Assembly (NCBI RefSeq): GCF_016908515.1
Contig: NZ_JAFBEA010000007.1
Span: 1 to 64,000 of the forward strand
Source: Virgibacillus halotolerans
GTDB lineage: Bacteria > Bacillota > Bacilli > Bacillales > Amphibacillaceae
Length of the DNA: 64,000 nt
Direction: 5' to 3'
The notes below the pieces were generated by a model. It saw only the letters and a program-made list of their open reading frames with translations, was not told the DNA's origin and did no database searches. The position numbers and the translations under genes were made by a program. Below, piece after piece: positions 37,091-45,516 of the stretch (the first letter of the stretch is position 1; every line of letters begins with the position of its first letter).

Positions 37091-37950
37091 CTGCGACATT
37101 AGAAGTATCTCAAATAGAGAAAAAAGTGGATGATTTTCAGTTGGGTCCAATTAATTTACAAATTGACCCTGGAACCATTACGGCGCTGGTGGGAAACAAT
37201 GGCTCAGGAAAAAGTACTTTGCTCAAAATCATCATGAATATGGTAAATCCTAGTGCTGGTCATGTAAAAATATTTGATACATATATAAGCCACGAGGAGG
37301 ATGACTGGAAAAGCTACATTTCCTATCAGCCACAGACCGTAATAGGCTATAACCCTTTTACAGGGAACAAGTTAAAAGAATTAATCGCCCCCTTATATCC
37401 AAATTGGGATGACGCACTCTTTCTAAAACTCATCGAGCAATTCGATATCCCTCTAAACAAACGATTTGGCAAGCTATCACAGGGCGCACAGCAAAAATTA
37501 TCATTGGCACTAACGATTCCAAGAAACACCGCCCTGCTAATCCTTGATGAACCAACATCATTCATGGATATTCCATCTAAACAATACCTTTCGGATATTT
37601 TAGTCGATTGGATGGAGCAGGGAGAGCGTTCCATTCTGCTTACAAGTCATCAGGCAGATGATATTCAGAAACTTGCAGACTACTTATTTGTTTTACAAAA
37701 TGGGAAAATGATCGGTAACTTTGAGAAAGATGCCTTAACAGAAAGCTATAAACGCTATTGGATGAATGATGCACTTCCTGATATACCTGTTTCAGGTGAA
37801 GTTTCTCGAAACGGGAAGCAGATCATATCGAACCAACCAGACATTACGGAGCAATATTTAAATGATAACAATTTGCAATGGCTTGATCGGAAAGCACTTG
37901 ATCTAGAAGAAATCATTACACTCTTATTAGCAGGCAAAGGGAGAAATTAA
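37087..37950 (+). CDS. ABC transporter ATPase (YtrB-like)
   Basis: 287 residues. Walker A is GNNGSGKST, the Q-loop ISYQPQ, the signature LSQGAQQKLSLAL, and Walker B LLILDEPTSFMD. The C-terminal 70 residues are a less conserved extension. It lies between the regulator and the M23-like gene. The partner is probably the membrane protein at 35945-36664. Ytr-type systems respond to wall-active antibiotics in B. subtilis; the same role here is inference. Confidence 0.85.
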   Translation: MTATLEVSQIEKKVDDFQLGPINLQIDPGTITALVGNNGSGKSTLLKIIMNMVNPSAGHVKIFDTYISHEEDDWKSYISYQPQTVIGYNPFTGNKLKELIAPLYPNWDDALFLKLIEQFDIPLNKRFGKLSQGAQQKLSLALTIPRNTALLILDEPTSFMDIPSKQYLSDILVDWMEQGERSILLTSHQADDIQKLADYLFVLQNGKMIGNFEKDALTESYKRYWMNDALPDIPVSGEVSRNGKQIISNQPDITEQYLNDNNLQWLDRKALDLEEIITLLLAGKGRN

Positions 37951-37951
37951 A

Positions 37952-38851
37952 ATGACGTTTGACATTATACAGATGGTTATTATCGTAATCATTTTACCAG
38001 CCGTTTTTATTTTTACACTTTGGAGATTAAAAGCGAATAGTAAACTTGATTGGATGCTTCAGGCATTATTGACTGCAGCTTTGATATCATGGTTATTTTT
38101 CGGCGGAAACTGGTCATGGCTGGGTTACTATATCAGATATATCTGGGTGATCTTATTGATTCCGGCTATTTATTTTTCCTGGAAAAATAATAACGCACTC
38201 CCCTTTAGAAAAAAATTACAACGCAGGCAAAAAATATCGACGGGGATTAACATCCTAATTTTACTTGTTTTTGCGATGTACAATGTATTTGTATTCAGCA
38301 GTTTATTTACAAAAGATGAAGCGATCGAACTTTCTTCCCCATTAAAAGATGGTACCTATTATGTCGCACATGGTGGAAGTAACACATTAATGAATTATCA
38401 TCATGCTTATGAGCCGCAACAATATGCAATGGATATTCTAAAACTGAATGGTTTCGGGACTCGTGCTAGGGGGCTTCATCCAAAACAGTTGGATAAATAT
38501 GAGATCTATGGGGATACAATCTACAGCCCCTGTAATGGGGAGGTATTGGAAGCAAAGAATGACTTGCCTGACCAAATCCCGCCGGAAACAAATCCTGAAC
38601 AACCCGAAGGCAATCATGTAACACTCGCATGCGAAAATATTGATGCTATCATCCTACTTGCACACATGCAGGAAAACAGTGTCACAGTTGATAAAGGAGA
38701 TAGTGTAAAAGAAGGGCAACAAATTGGACTCGTCGGTAATTCCGGTAATACATCCGAGCCCCACCTTCATATACATGCGGAGAAAAATGGCATAGGAATC
38801 CCCATTCAATTTGATGGTAAATTTCTGGTGAGAAATAATTTAGTACGATGA
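37952..38851 (+). CDS. membrane-bound M23-type peptidase-like protein
   Basis: 299 residues. Three or four N-terminal helices (about 5-25, 32-50, 55-75 and 95-113) precede an extracellular M23 (LytM) domain (about 140-290). The HLHIH motif carrying the zinc His is present, as are GDSVKEGQQIGLVGNSGN and the YAMDI strand. The first zinc His of the canonical HxxxD is Gln here (QYAMD), so it may be a non-canonical or inactive peptidase. It is embedded between two ABC ATPase genes with 1- and 16-base gaps. A wall-remodelling or regulatory role is inferred. Confidence 0.75.
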   Translation: MTFDIIQMVIIVIILPAVFIFTLWRLKANSKLDWMLQALLTAALISWLFFGGNWSWLGYYIRYIWVILLIPAIYFSWKNNNALPFRKKLQRRQKISTGINILILLVFAMYNVFVFSSLFTKDEAIELSSPLKDGTYYVAHGGSNTLMNYHHAYEPQQYAMDILKLNGFGTRARGLHPKQLDKYEIYGDTIYSPCNGEVLEAKNDLPDQIPPETNPEQPEGNHVTLACENIDAIILLAHMQENSVTVDKGDSVKEGQQIGLVGNSGNTSEPHLHIHAEKNGIGIPIQFDGKFLVRNNLVR

Positions 38852-38867
38852 GAGGAGAATGAATAGG

Positions 38868-39794
38868 ATGGACACAATGCTATCTGTAGAAAACTTAAGC
38901 AAATCATTTAAAGACAAACAAGTCATATCAGGTATCTCCTTTGATGTGAAAAAGGGAGAGATCATGGCTATTCTTGGGCCAAACGGCGCAGGGAAATCGA
39001 CAACGATCCGAAACATTATGGGAATTATGTATCCCGATGAGGGATCTATTACCTTCCATAACAGTAAGACGATTCCAAGGCATAAAATTGGTTATTTACC
39101 GGAAGAACGCGGATTATATAAAAACGTAAAAGTAATGGATATTTTATTATACTTAGCTGATCTGAAAGACTATCCATTAGACAAAGCAAAGAACCGAGCA
39201 TTAGCATATTTAAAGAAATTTGATTTGGAAGGAAAAGAAAAAGTATCGGTTGAAGAATTGTCCAAAGGCATGGGACAGAAAGTACAATTCATCGCTTCCA
39301 TTCTTCATGAGCCAGAATTACTCATTTTAGATGAACCTTTTTCCGGACTCGATCCGGTTAGCCAAGATCTATTTAAACAAGAAATGAAAAGTCTGGCAAG
39401 TAATGGAACAGCAATTCTTTTATCATCCCATCAAATGAACTTAGTCGAAGAAATGGCTGACCGGTTATTTATGATGCACCGTGGTCAGCGGGTCATCTAT
39501 GGAAAAATGGACGATGTCAAACAACAATATGCAAATTTCAAATGTACCATCCACGGGAATAACAGTCGCAATGATCTGGCAAATTTACCGGATGTACAGC
39601 GTGTTGAGCAGGACGGTGATACAACTGTTCTTTATTTAGCAAGTGAGGTACAGCCTACGATATGGTTAAGGAATTTGCCGGAGCAGCTTACTATTCACGA
39701 GCTGACGATTGATCGTATTTCCCTTCATGAAATTTTTATTGATATCGCAACAGATAAGAATTTATTAAAGGAGGGACATAAAGCGCATGCATAA
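38868..39794 (+). CDS. ABC transporter ATPase (NatA-like)
   Basis: 308 residues from the ATG at 38868, about 10 bases from GAGGAG; the ATG at 38859 is too close to it. Walker A is GPNGAGKST, the signature LSKGMGQKVQFIASIL, and Walker B LLILDEPFSGLDP. A C-terminal regulatory segment of about 80 residues follows. Its stop overlaps the next permease gene by 8 bases, so the two form an NatAB-type exporter. NatAB of B. subtilis exports Na+; whether this pair does is not shown. Confidence 0.85.
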   Translation: MDTMLSVENLSKSFKDKQVISGISFDVKKGEIMAILGPNGAGKSTTIRNIMGIMYPDEGSITFHNSKTIPRHKIGYLPEERGLYKNVKVMDILLYLADLKDYPLDKAKNRALAYLKKFDLEGKEKVSVEELSKGMGQKVQFIASILHEPELLILDEPFSGLDPVSQDLFKQEMKSLASNGTAILLSSHQMNLVEEMADRLFMMHRGQRVIYGKMDDVKQQYANFKCTIHGNNSRNDLANLPDVQRVEQDGDTTVLYLASEVQPTIWLRNLPEQLTIHELTIDRISLHEIFIDIATDKNLLKEGHKAHA

Positions 39795-41025
39795 CACATT
39801 AAAGGTCGCAAAATGGGAAATTAAACGCAACTTGAAAAATAAATCATTTATTATCGGGTTATTTTTAACACCGGCGCTTTTCTTATTTTTTGCTTTGCTT
39901 CCGAGTTTATTTGGGGACTCCGACGATAAACCAGTGGTTACACAGGTCTATATCAATGATCAATTAGATATTTACGGGGATTTACAGGCGACAGTAGATG
40001 AACATGCATTGAATTGGGATGTGCACACAACGGACATCAGCGAAACGGAAGCCGCAAACGCATTAGACGGGCAAGAAGATACAGCCTACATTTTTGTTGA
40101 TCATCATGCACTCGATGATAGTATGGTGCCTGTTTATACGAGTGAGGAAATAGATAGCTTTTTCACCCATGATATTCAATTACTGGAGGAGCCGCTACGT
40201 GCTATGCAAATGAAAGTAGCAGGCTTATCTGATGAGCAATTAGCACTTGTCAATCAAGGGGTTACCTTTGATGAGCGTATTGTTGATGAAAGCACGGCAA
40301 CAGAAGCTAATAATAAATCAGGAGAATCTGGATTGGATCCAATGGAACGTGTTGTTCCAGCAGCCTTTGCCGGCATCATTCTGCTTTCCATCGTTTTCAC
40401 CGGCATGATGGTTTTCCAAAGTGCATCACAGGAAAAGAAGGACAAAATTGCAGAAATCATCTTATCATCGTTAACACCGGGAGAATTAATGCAAGGGAAA
40501 ATTATTGGTTATTTTATTTTAGGAATTATCCAAGTTGTTGTATTCCTTGTGTTTATCATTCCACTCGCAATCTGGAAGACTGATATTCCTATTATGGAGT
40601 ACTTACTTGTACCAGAATTGCTATTGTTAGTAGGTCTCGCTATATTAGGTTATTTACTGTTTGCTTCTATTTTCGTTGCGCTTGGTGCAACAATGGCTGA
40701 TATATCAACCTCAGGAAATTTCCAGGGTATGGTACTCATGTTGCCATTTCTTCCATTTGTTTTTATCGGACCTGTATTGAATGACCCAAGCGGATTATTC
40801 GCACAGATTGGTACTTATATTCCATTTACATCCTCTGGCGTACTGATGATGCGGTTAGCGATGCTGGAGGATTGGCCATGGATTGAAATCGCCATTGCTT
40901 ATGCTATTCTGATTATAAGTACCTGGCTATTCATGAAACTGGCAGGAAAAATATTTAAAGTAGGTATCCTCATGTATGGAAAAAATGCCACACCGAAGGA
41001 AATATGGAAGTGGATTCGTGCTTAG
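39787..41025 (+). CDS. ABC-2 permease (NatB-like)
   Basis: 412 residues. Helix 1 (about 22-42) is followed by a large extracellular domain (43-190) and then a bundle of five or six helices (195-395) with ...KKDKIAEIILSSLTPGELMQGKIIG. This is the usual NatB/ABC2 architecture. It is last in the GntR operon and overlaps the ATPase by 8 bases. A terminator follows at 41053. Confidence 0.85.
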   Translation: MHNTLKVAKWEIKRNLKNKSFIIGLFLTPALFLFFALLPSLFGDSDDKPVVTQVYINDQLDIYGDLQATVDEHALNWDVHTTDISETEAANALDGQEDTAYIFVDHHALDDSMVPVYTSEEIDSFFTHDIQLLEEPLRAMQMKVAGLSDEQLALVNQGVTFDERIVDESTATEANNKSGESGLDPMERVVPAAFAGIILLSIVFTGMMVFQSASQEKKDKIAEIILSSLTPGELMQGKIIGYFILGIIQVVVFLVFIIPLAIWKTDIPIMEYLLVPELLLLVGLAILGYLLFASIFVALGATMADISTSGNFQGMVLMLPFLPFVFIGPVLNDPSGLFAQIGTYIPFTSSGVLMMRLAMLEDWPWIEIAIAYAILIISTWLFMKLAGKIFKVGILMYGKNATPKEIWKWIRA

Positions 41026-41052
41026 TATTCCCTCATAAGAAGTGAACATTTT

Positions 41053-41088
41053 AATAAGCCAGCGCATGCATTGCACTGGCTTATTTTA
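41053..41088. terminator. terminator of the GntR-ABC-M23 operon
   Basis: AATAAGCCAG and CTGGCTTATT enclose a loop of 13 bases, with a T-rich right flank. It may also serve the opposing small gene at 41091. Confidence 0.65.
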
Positions 41089-41090
41089 CA

Positions 41091-41291
41091 TCATTTCGCC
41101 CTTCTCTTCTCACCCAAGTAATCCCATGTAAAAAATACAGCGATTGCCGCTATAATAATAATTAAGCTTACGTATTTCTGTACTTCGATAGATGCAAAAA
41201 ATGCCAACAGCAATCGTACAATAATCGCCGCTGCCAACACAACAATATATCTGATGATTCTTCTCTTTTTCATACTTGATTTAGCACTCAT
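41091..41291 (-). CDS. small membrane protein, two helices
   Basis: 66 residues. A basic start (MSAKSSMKKRRIIRY) precedes two helices (about 15-33 and 38-56) and a basic end GEKRRAK. AGGAGAA stands at good distance from the ATG. Family not recognised. It follows the 115-residue membrane gene at 41305 with a 13-base gap, so they probably form one transcript. Confidence 0.6.
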   Translation of the reverse strand: MSAKSSMKKRRIIRYIVVLAAAIIVRLLLAFFASIEVQKYVSLIIIIAAIAVFFTWDYLGEKRRAK

Positions 41292-41304
41292 TTCTATTCT
41301 CCTT

Positions 41305-41652
41305 TTAAGCTTCGTTCCTTTTCCACATTTTATAATTATATATAAGTTGGATGATAGACAACAGTATTGTAATAGTGATCAGCAGTATTCCGACTCCCGG
41401 AAAATAATTAGGAAAGTATTTAAGAAAAAGTATGATAAAAATAAATACAAGGGGCATATTCCACATGTCACGCTTAAATCTTCGACGATAACTTAATTTA
41501 AAGTAAGAAAAACAAAATCCCTGATCGATTTTCGGTCGTTCCTTATAATAAAGCCAAAGGGTTATATGCACTACGCTTATAACGGCAAGCATGATAATCA
41601 TCGTCAAGGATGCCCCAACAAATGCGTCATTTTCAGCGCCCGTATAAATCAA
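41305..41652 (-). CDS. membrane protein of unknown function
   Basis: 115 residues with three helices (about 13-34, 68-84 and 86-107) and a basic cytoplasmic loop SYFKLSYRRRFKRD between helices 1 and 2. GGAGGC precedes the ATG. Family not recognised. It lies at the edge of repeat copy B and is probably co-transcribed with the 66-residue gene. Confidence 0.6.
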   Translation of the reverse strand: MIYTGAENDAFVGASLTMIIMLAVISVVHITLWLYYKERPKIDQGFCFSYFKLSYRRRFKRDMWNMPLVFIFIILFLKYFPNYFPGVGILLITITILLSIIQLIYNYKMWKRNEA

Positions 41653-41853
41653 CTATTAGCCTCCTAAAAATCCATTAAACAAATTCTAACATATATACGT
41701 AAATTCATCGTTCACTTTATGAAAATTGCTGTTATTAACTCAATTTGACTTTTGATAAAGCCTTTTCGTTAATTTTGTCGTTTTTTATTATCACATTTAT
41801 ATAAACTGCGACATAACAGCATGTTTATTTCCCAAAAGGTGTGTTATTCCGCC

Positions 41854-41984
41854 GTCCGGGATCGATCCGGGCGGATGCTTTCCGCGGGCAACGCTTCAAC
41901 TTCCTCGGAAGCAGAACCCACTTCCTGCGGGATTTTCAGCTGTTGCTTTTCCCGCTGGAGTCACCGCCCTTCTCTCACCCGGAC
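41854..41984 (-). other. structured module 1 of copy B
   Basis: Outer arms GTCCGGG/CCCGGAC (41854-41860 with 41978-41984) plus GGGCGG/CCGCCC (41869-41874 with 41964-41969) are separated by a symmetrical 8-by-8 internal loop. Read on the minus strand, it contains the core GACTCC-GCGGGA ... CCCGC ... GAGGAAG ... GCCCGCGGAAAGC, with a GGAAG/CTTCC inner hairpin. Confidence 0.65.
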
Positions 41985-42062
41985 TGGTAATGCTATTTAC
42001 GGGAAGGTACTTTGTCATTTCATCCAGCTAAAGCACGCTTTCATTGGCAAACGCTATACTTA

Positions 42063-42178
42063 GCAGCCCGTATACACGAAGACTCCTGCGGGAGAAAAGG
42101 CATCGGTGAGACCCCGCAGTGCGTTAGCACAAGGAGGCTCAACAGCCGCCCGCGGAAAGCGTAGTGTATACGGGCTGC
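42063..42178 (+). other. structured module 2 of copy B
   Basis: Outer arms GCAGCCCGTATACAC (42063-42077) and its exact complement (42164-42178) form a 15-bp stem. The core pairs CTCC/GGAG and TGCGGG/CCCGCA, with an inner hairpin GTGC-GTTA-GCAC, and ends in GCCCGCGGAAAGC. The equivalent module inside the nested MITE has different outer and inner stems that still pair. Confidence 0.7.
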
Positions 42179-42422
42179 GGTCGCCTCAGTAACCTGTTTC
42201 CATTATCAGCGCTTTGAACGTATTTTATTGGTACGAAAATTGAGTTGCTAATAATCTGTTATTTAACATTACAGTAGATTTATAGTAAAATATGACTAAC
42301 ATCTGTAGTACTTATGAATGATCTTTGCCGAAAAATGTTTATTTACCCCTTGTTTCGGTTATGAATAAGTACTATCATTTATTTAATAGTCGCATTTTTA
42401 TAATATGCTTAAGGAGGCTTAT

Positions 42423-43553
42423 ATGAAACTTACACGAATTTTTACCGTTGGAATTGGTTTCCTGCTATTTTTATTTCTATTTATTCCAACTGCTAGTCAT
42501 GCAGAGAGTGGGCAAACTTATGAAGTCCATTCCACATCACTTAATGTTCGAAGTGCACCCGCTGATGATGCACAAGTAATTGGTCAATTAATGACAGGCG
42601 ATAAAGTTGTAGCTTTTCAGGAGCAATACGGGTGGATTCAAACTTACTATGGTGGTCAGGAGGTTTGGGTTGCCAAGCATCATTTGATGTCAACTGGTAC
42701 TGCTAAGTCAAACACGGAATCAAGCTCAGAAGGTACCGCGGAAACGATAACGGTCGCTACAGACAATGTTAATATTCGTTCCGGTCCAGGAGAAAATCAT
42801 TCCATCATCGGATCCGCATCTTCAGGAAATACATACAACGTAGCGGAATCAGCAGGGGAATGGTACAAGGTTTCTTTTAAAGATGGCTCAACTGGCTGGA
42901 TTGCTGCCTGGTTAACAAGTGAAGGTGCAAAATCACAAGCATCCGAACTAGAGACCGAAGAAGCCCCCGCAAGTAAAACAAAAAGTACGTCAACAGATCA
43001 ACAACCATCGAATCAATCACTAGAGGGGTATAATATTGTACTCGACCCTGGTCATGGCGGAAAAGACCCTGGTTCAATCGGGCTGAATGGTGTCAAAGAA
43101 AAGGATATTATCTCATCTACCGCAGACCATGTAGCACAGACACTTCGTGATGCAGGGGCGAACGTTACGCTAACAAGATCAGGCGATTACTTTGTTTCTT
43201 TAGATGAACGGGTGCGCATTAGTGATTCTAATCAAGCAGATGCATTTGTCAGCCTGCATTATAATGCCTTTCCAATTATCTCAATTGGGGGGATCAGTAC
43301 GTATTATGCGAGTGGATCCGGTAAAAACTTAGCACAAAGCGTTCAATCTTCCTTAGCTTCGACAGTTAATTTACAAGATAGAGGCGTTATGCAGGCAAAC
43401 TACCGTGTGATCCAGCAAAGTAGCGCACCTGCCGTGTTAATGGAGCTGGGATTCATCACAAATCCCAATGATCTATCTGTCGTACAGACAAGTGATTATC
43501 AAAACAAAGTAGCACAAGCAATAACAAATGGATTGAAAAATTATTTACATTAA
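42423..43553 (+). CDS. secreted N-acetylmuramoyl-L-alanine amidase with two SH3b domains
   Basis: 376 residues from the ATG at 42423, which follows AAGGAGG; the frame is open from 42405. The signal peptide ends SHAESG (about 27). SH3b 1 (about 32-88) has SLNVRSAPADDAQVIGQL, and SH3b 2 (about 110-168) has NVNIRSGPGENHSIIGS. A Ser/Thr linker leads to Amidase_3 (about 200-376) with zinc ligands in DPGHGGKD, the Glu of GVKEKDI, and VSLHYNA. The catalytic Glu lies in LMELGFITN. It cleaves the peptide stem from MurNAc. Confidence 0.92.
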   Translation: MKLTRIFTVGIGFLLFLFLFIPTASHAESGQTYEVHSTSLNVRSAPADDAQVIGQLMTGDKVVAFQEQYGWIQTYYGGQEVWVAKHHLMSTGTAKSNTESSSEGTAETITVATDNVNIRSGPGENHSIIGSASSGNTYNVAESAGEWYKVSFKDGSTGWIAAWLTSEGAKSQASELETEEAPASKTKSTSTDQQPSNQSLEGYNIVLDPGHGGKDPGSIGLNGVKEKDIISSTADHVAQTLRDAGANVTLTRSGDYFVSLDERVRISDSNQADAFVSLHYNAFPIISIGGISTYYASGSGKNLAQSVQSSLASTVNLQDRGVMQANYRVIQQSSAPAVLMELGFITNPNDLSVVQTSDYQNKVAQAITNGLKNYLH

Positions 43554-43563
43554 TAACCTAAAT

Positions 43564-43595
43564 AAAGCTGTCCTTTCATTATAGGACAGCTTTTT
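43564..43595 (+). terminator. terminator of the amidase gene
   Basis: AAAGCTGTCCT (43564-43574) pairs with AGGACAGCTTT (43583-43593), followed by TTT. The 200 bases beyond it to 43791 hold nothing I can name. Confidence 0.8.
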
Positions 43596-43791
43596 CTATG
43601 TGATTATCTGGTAAGTTTACAACAATAAGATATTGCATCCTAAGAGGAACTTTGAGGATCTGAACAGCAGGAAAGGTTTCTAAACATGTTGTTTCCTCAC
43701 CGCATGTTTAATATTTTCTCCCCTTTAGTAAAAGTAGTGTTTTTCATACTCATAAAACCTGCTATATCCAATTTCCTTAAAATATAGCACA

Positions 43792-44274
43792 TTATCGAAT
43801 ATCCCTATGCAAAACAAATTGCTCCCCTTTTCTTCCCATCACCCTTAACCCTTTGTCTTTAAAGCCGCATTTTTTATAAACATATTGCGCATGGCGATTT
43901 TGTTTGTTTACAGCTAGAACCACCTCGGTTATGCTAGGGAAATTTTCTTTCATAAAAGTTGGTAATATTTTAAGTGACTGTTTGGCAATCCCTTTACCTT
44001 GGTATCTTGAGTCAATGGAATAAGACCTCAGTAGCAAGGCATATCTGTTCTTACTATACTTTTTTACCCCTTCCCAGTCATGAAGAATAAAGAAACCTAG
44101 CGCCACACCATTTTGTTCAATAATGATTGGATAACGGTGTGAATCATTTTCAGATGTAGCTATTGCATCACTAGGATGTCCAGTATAGTTTAAATCATCG
44201 TTTGATAAATAATAGTTTTCAAATTGTGGCCTTAATTCAGCATGATAGCATACTAATTTCACATCAGTATGCAT
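43792..44274 (-). CDS. GNAT-family N-acetyltransferase
   Basis: 160 residues. The acetyl-CoA motif A is RYQGKGIAKQSLKIL (about 95-110), and the motif B region is NKQNRHAQYVYKKCGF. Its start ATG shares one base with the stop of the MerR-methyltransferase gene (TAATG), so translation is coupled. The substrate is unknown. Linkage to a MerR regulator suggests a drug- or metabolite-modifying role, which is inference. Confidence 0.8.
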   Translation of the reverse strand: MHTDVKLVCYHAELRPQFENYYLSNDDLNYTGHPSDAIATSENDSHRYPIIIEQNGVALGFFILHDWEGVKKYSKNRYALLLRSYSIDSRYQGKGIAKQSLKILPTFMKENFPSITEVVLAVNKQNRHAQYVYKKCGFKDKGLRVMGRKGEQFVLHRDIR

Positions 44275-45323
44275 TATGATCCTACCTCCCTCTTCCGTGC
44301 ATAAATCATACTCAAAATAGGATTAAATCGGTAGGTCTCCACATGGTATCCGTTCGATGATAGCCAATCCATTAATAACGATCGATTCGCATAGTATTCA
44401 TCTTCAATGGCATATACAGCTTCCGTATTTCCTGCCTGCTGATAGGTTTGCAGTACTTGTTCTCGATGCTGCTCATCTACAAACATTAAGTCTGCAATAC
44501 AGATTTGACCGCCTGGCTTTAATACGCGAGTCATCTCTTCGAAAGCCATCAGCTTCTTATCATCTGGTATGTGATGCAGCGCATAGCTTGAAACAATGCC
44601 ATCCATTGTCTGATCTAATAAAGGAAGGGCTAAAAAGTGTCCTTTTCGCACTTCAATTGCGGCATGTTTTTCCCTACACACTTTCAACATTTGTTCAGAT
44701 TGATCCACTCCAATGACATTAATCCCCTTCTCCAATAATTTCGCTCCAAGATTTCCTGTCCCTATGCCAATATCCAAACATGTATTGCCTGGTTTTAATT
44801 GAATGGTATCCGCTACCTGGGTTAGCGCCTGGTCATAATCTTGGTGGACATTGAATCTATATCCATGCAGTTTTAAGCTATGATCATAATCAACTGCCTG
44901 ACTGTCAAAATTCCATTTGTCCTGCCAATTTTGGCGGATGTTCTTTAAATTCCTTAAATGCAGGCCAAGCTGCTGGATTCCTTTGATCGACTCATTATCA
45001 TCCTTTAGGTGTTCTACCATGTTATCAATGGTGTTAATCATGTCTTTCATTTCAAGCCACTTTTCAAATAAAGCAGCACGTTGTATGTCTAAATACTGCC
45101 TCATGCCCATATGTGGGTCTTCCAGAAGTTTCTTCATGTCATTTAAACTGATACCAACTTCGCGCAGCGCCATAATCGTACTCAAACGAAAGACGTCTTT
45201 CTCCGTAAACGTGCGATAATCATTTTCTTTATCCTTTTTCGGGGCTATTAACCCCTTTTCCTCATAAAATCGAATCGTTCTTGATGTCGTACCTAATTGC
45301 TCAGCCACTTCATGGATATACAT
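44274..45323 (-). CDS. MerR-type regulator fused to a SAM methyltransferase
   Basis: 349 residues. A MerR winged helix (1-70: YIHEVAEQLGTTSRTIRFYEEKGLIAP) and coiled-coil helix (75-125) are joined to a class I methyltransferase (about 150-345) with motif I LDIGIGTGNLG, VIGVDQSEQML and YALHHIPDDKK. In ordinary MerR proteins the C-terminus is a ligand or metal domain; here it is an enzyme. The promoter behind it has the 19-base spacer typical of MerR control. It is first in a two-gene operon with the GNAT gene. Confidence 0.85.
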   Translation of the reverse strand: MYIHEVAEQLGTTSRTIRFYEEKGLIAPKKDKENDYRTFTEKDVFRLSTIMALREVGISLNDMKKLLEDPHMGMRQYLDIQRAALFEKWLEMKDMINTIDNMVEHLKDDNESIKGIQQLGLHLRNLKNIRQNWQDKWNFDSQAVDYDHSLKLHGYRFNVHQDYDQALTQVADTIQLKPGNTCLDIGIGTGNLGAKLLEKGINVIGVDQSEQMLKVCREKHAAIEVRKGHFLALPLLDQTMDGIVSSYALHHIPDDKKLMAFEEMTRVLKPGGQICIADLMFVDEQHREQVLQTYQQAGNTEAVYAIEDEYYANRSLLMDWLSSNGYHVETYRFNPILSMIYARKREVGS

Positions 45324-45345
45324 ACTTGCAACCCCCTTCCACCTT

Positions 45346-45377
45346 ACTATAAACCTTTACGTTAGGTGAAGGTAAAG
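45346..45377 (-). promoter_or_regulatory. MerR-type promoter with 19-base spacer
   Basis: On the minus strand, TTTACC (-35, 45371-45376) and TATAGT (-10, 45346-45351) are exactly 19 bases apart. An inverted repeat CTTTAC-N11-GTAAAG (45355-45377) lies across the spacer. This overlong spacer and its dyad are the hallmark of promoters that MerR proteins untwist, so autoregulation is likely. Confidence 0.65.
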
Positions 45378-45516
45378 TTATTTTTATACTTTTATAAAAT
45401 GAGATCATCTATTAGCGATTGTAACCTGATGGATTTTCTAGAAAGTTTTGCTTCTTATCAGTGCAAAACAAGCATGTTATACTTAGAATAATTCATCAAA
45501 AAGCGAGGTTTTAAAC

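Larger units (their letters stand above)
41737..42246. repeat. long intergenic repeat, copy B (intact)
   Basis: About 510 bases bounded by AACTCAATTT (41737-41746) and AAATTGAGTT (42237-42246), which are perfect inverted repeats. It contains two hairpin modules in opposite orientation. It matches copy A over most of its length and has no credible gene. It has the size and ends of a MITE-like element but carries elaborate internal secondary structure. The gap 41653-42422 holds nothing else apart from the amidase promoter. Confidence 0.85.
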
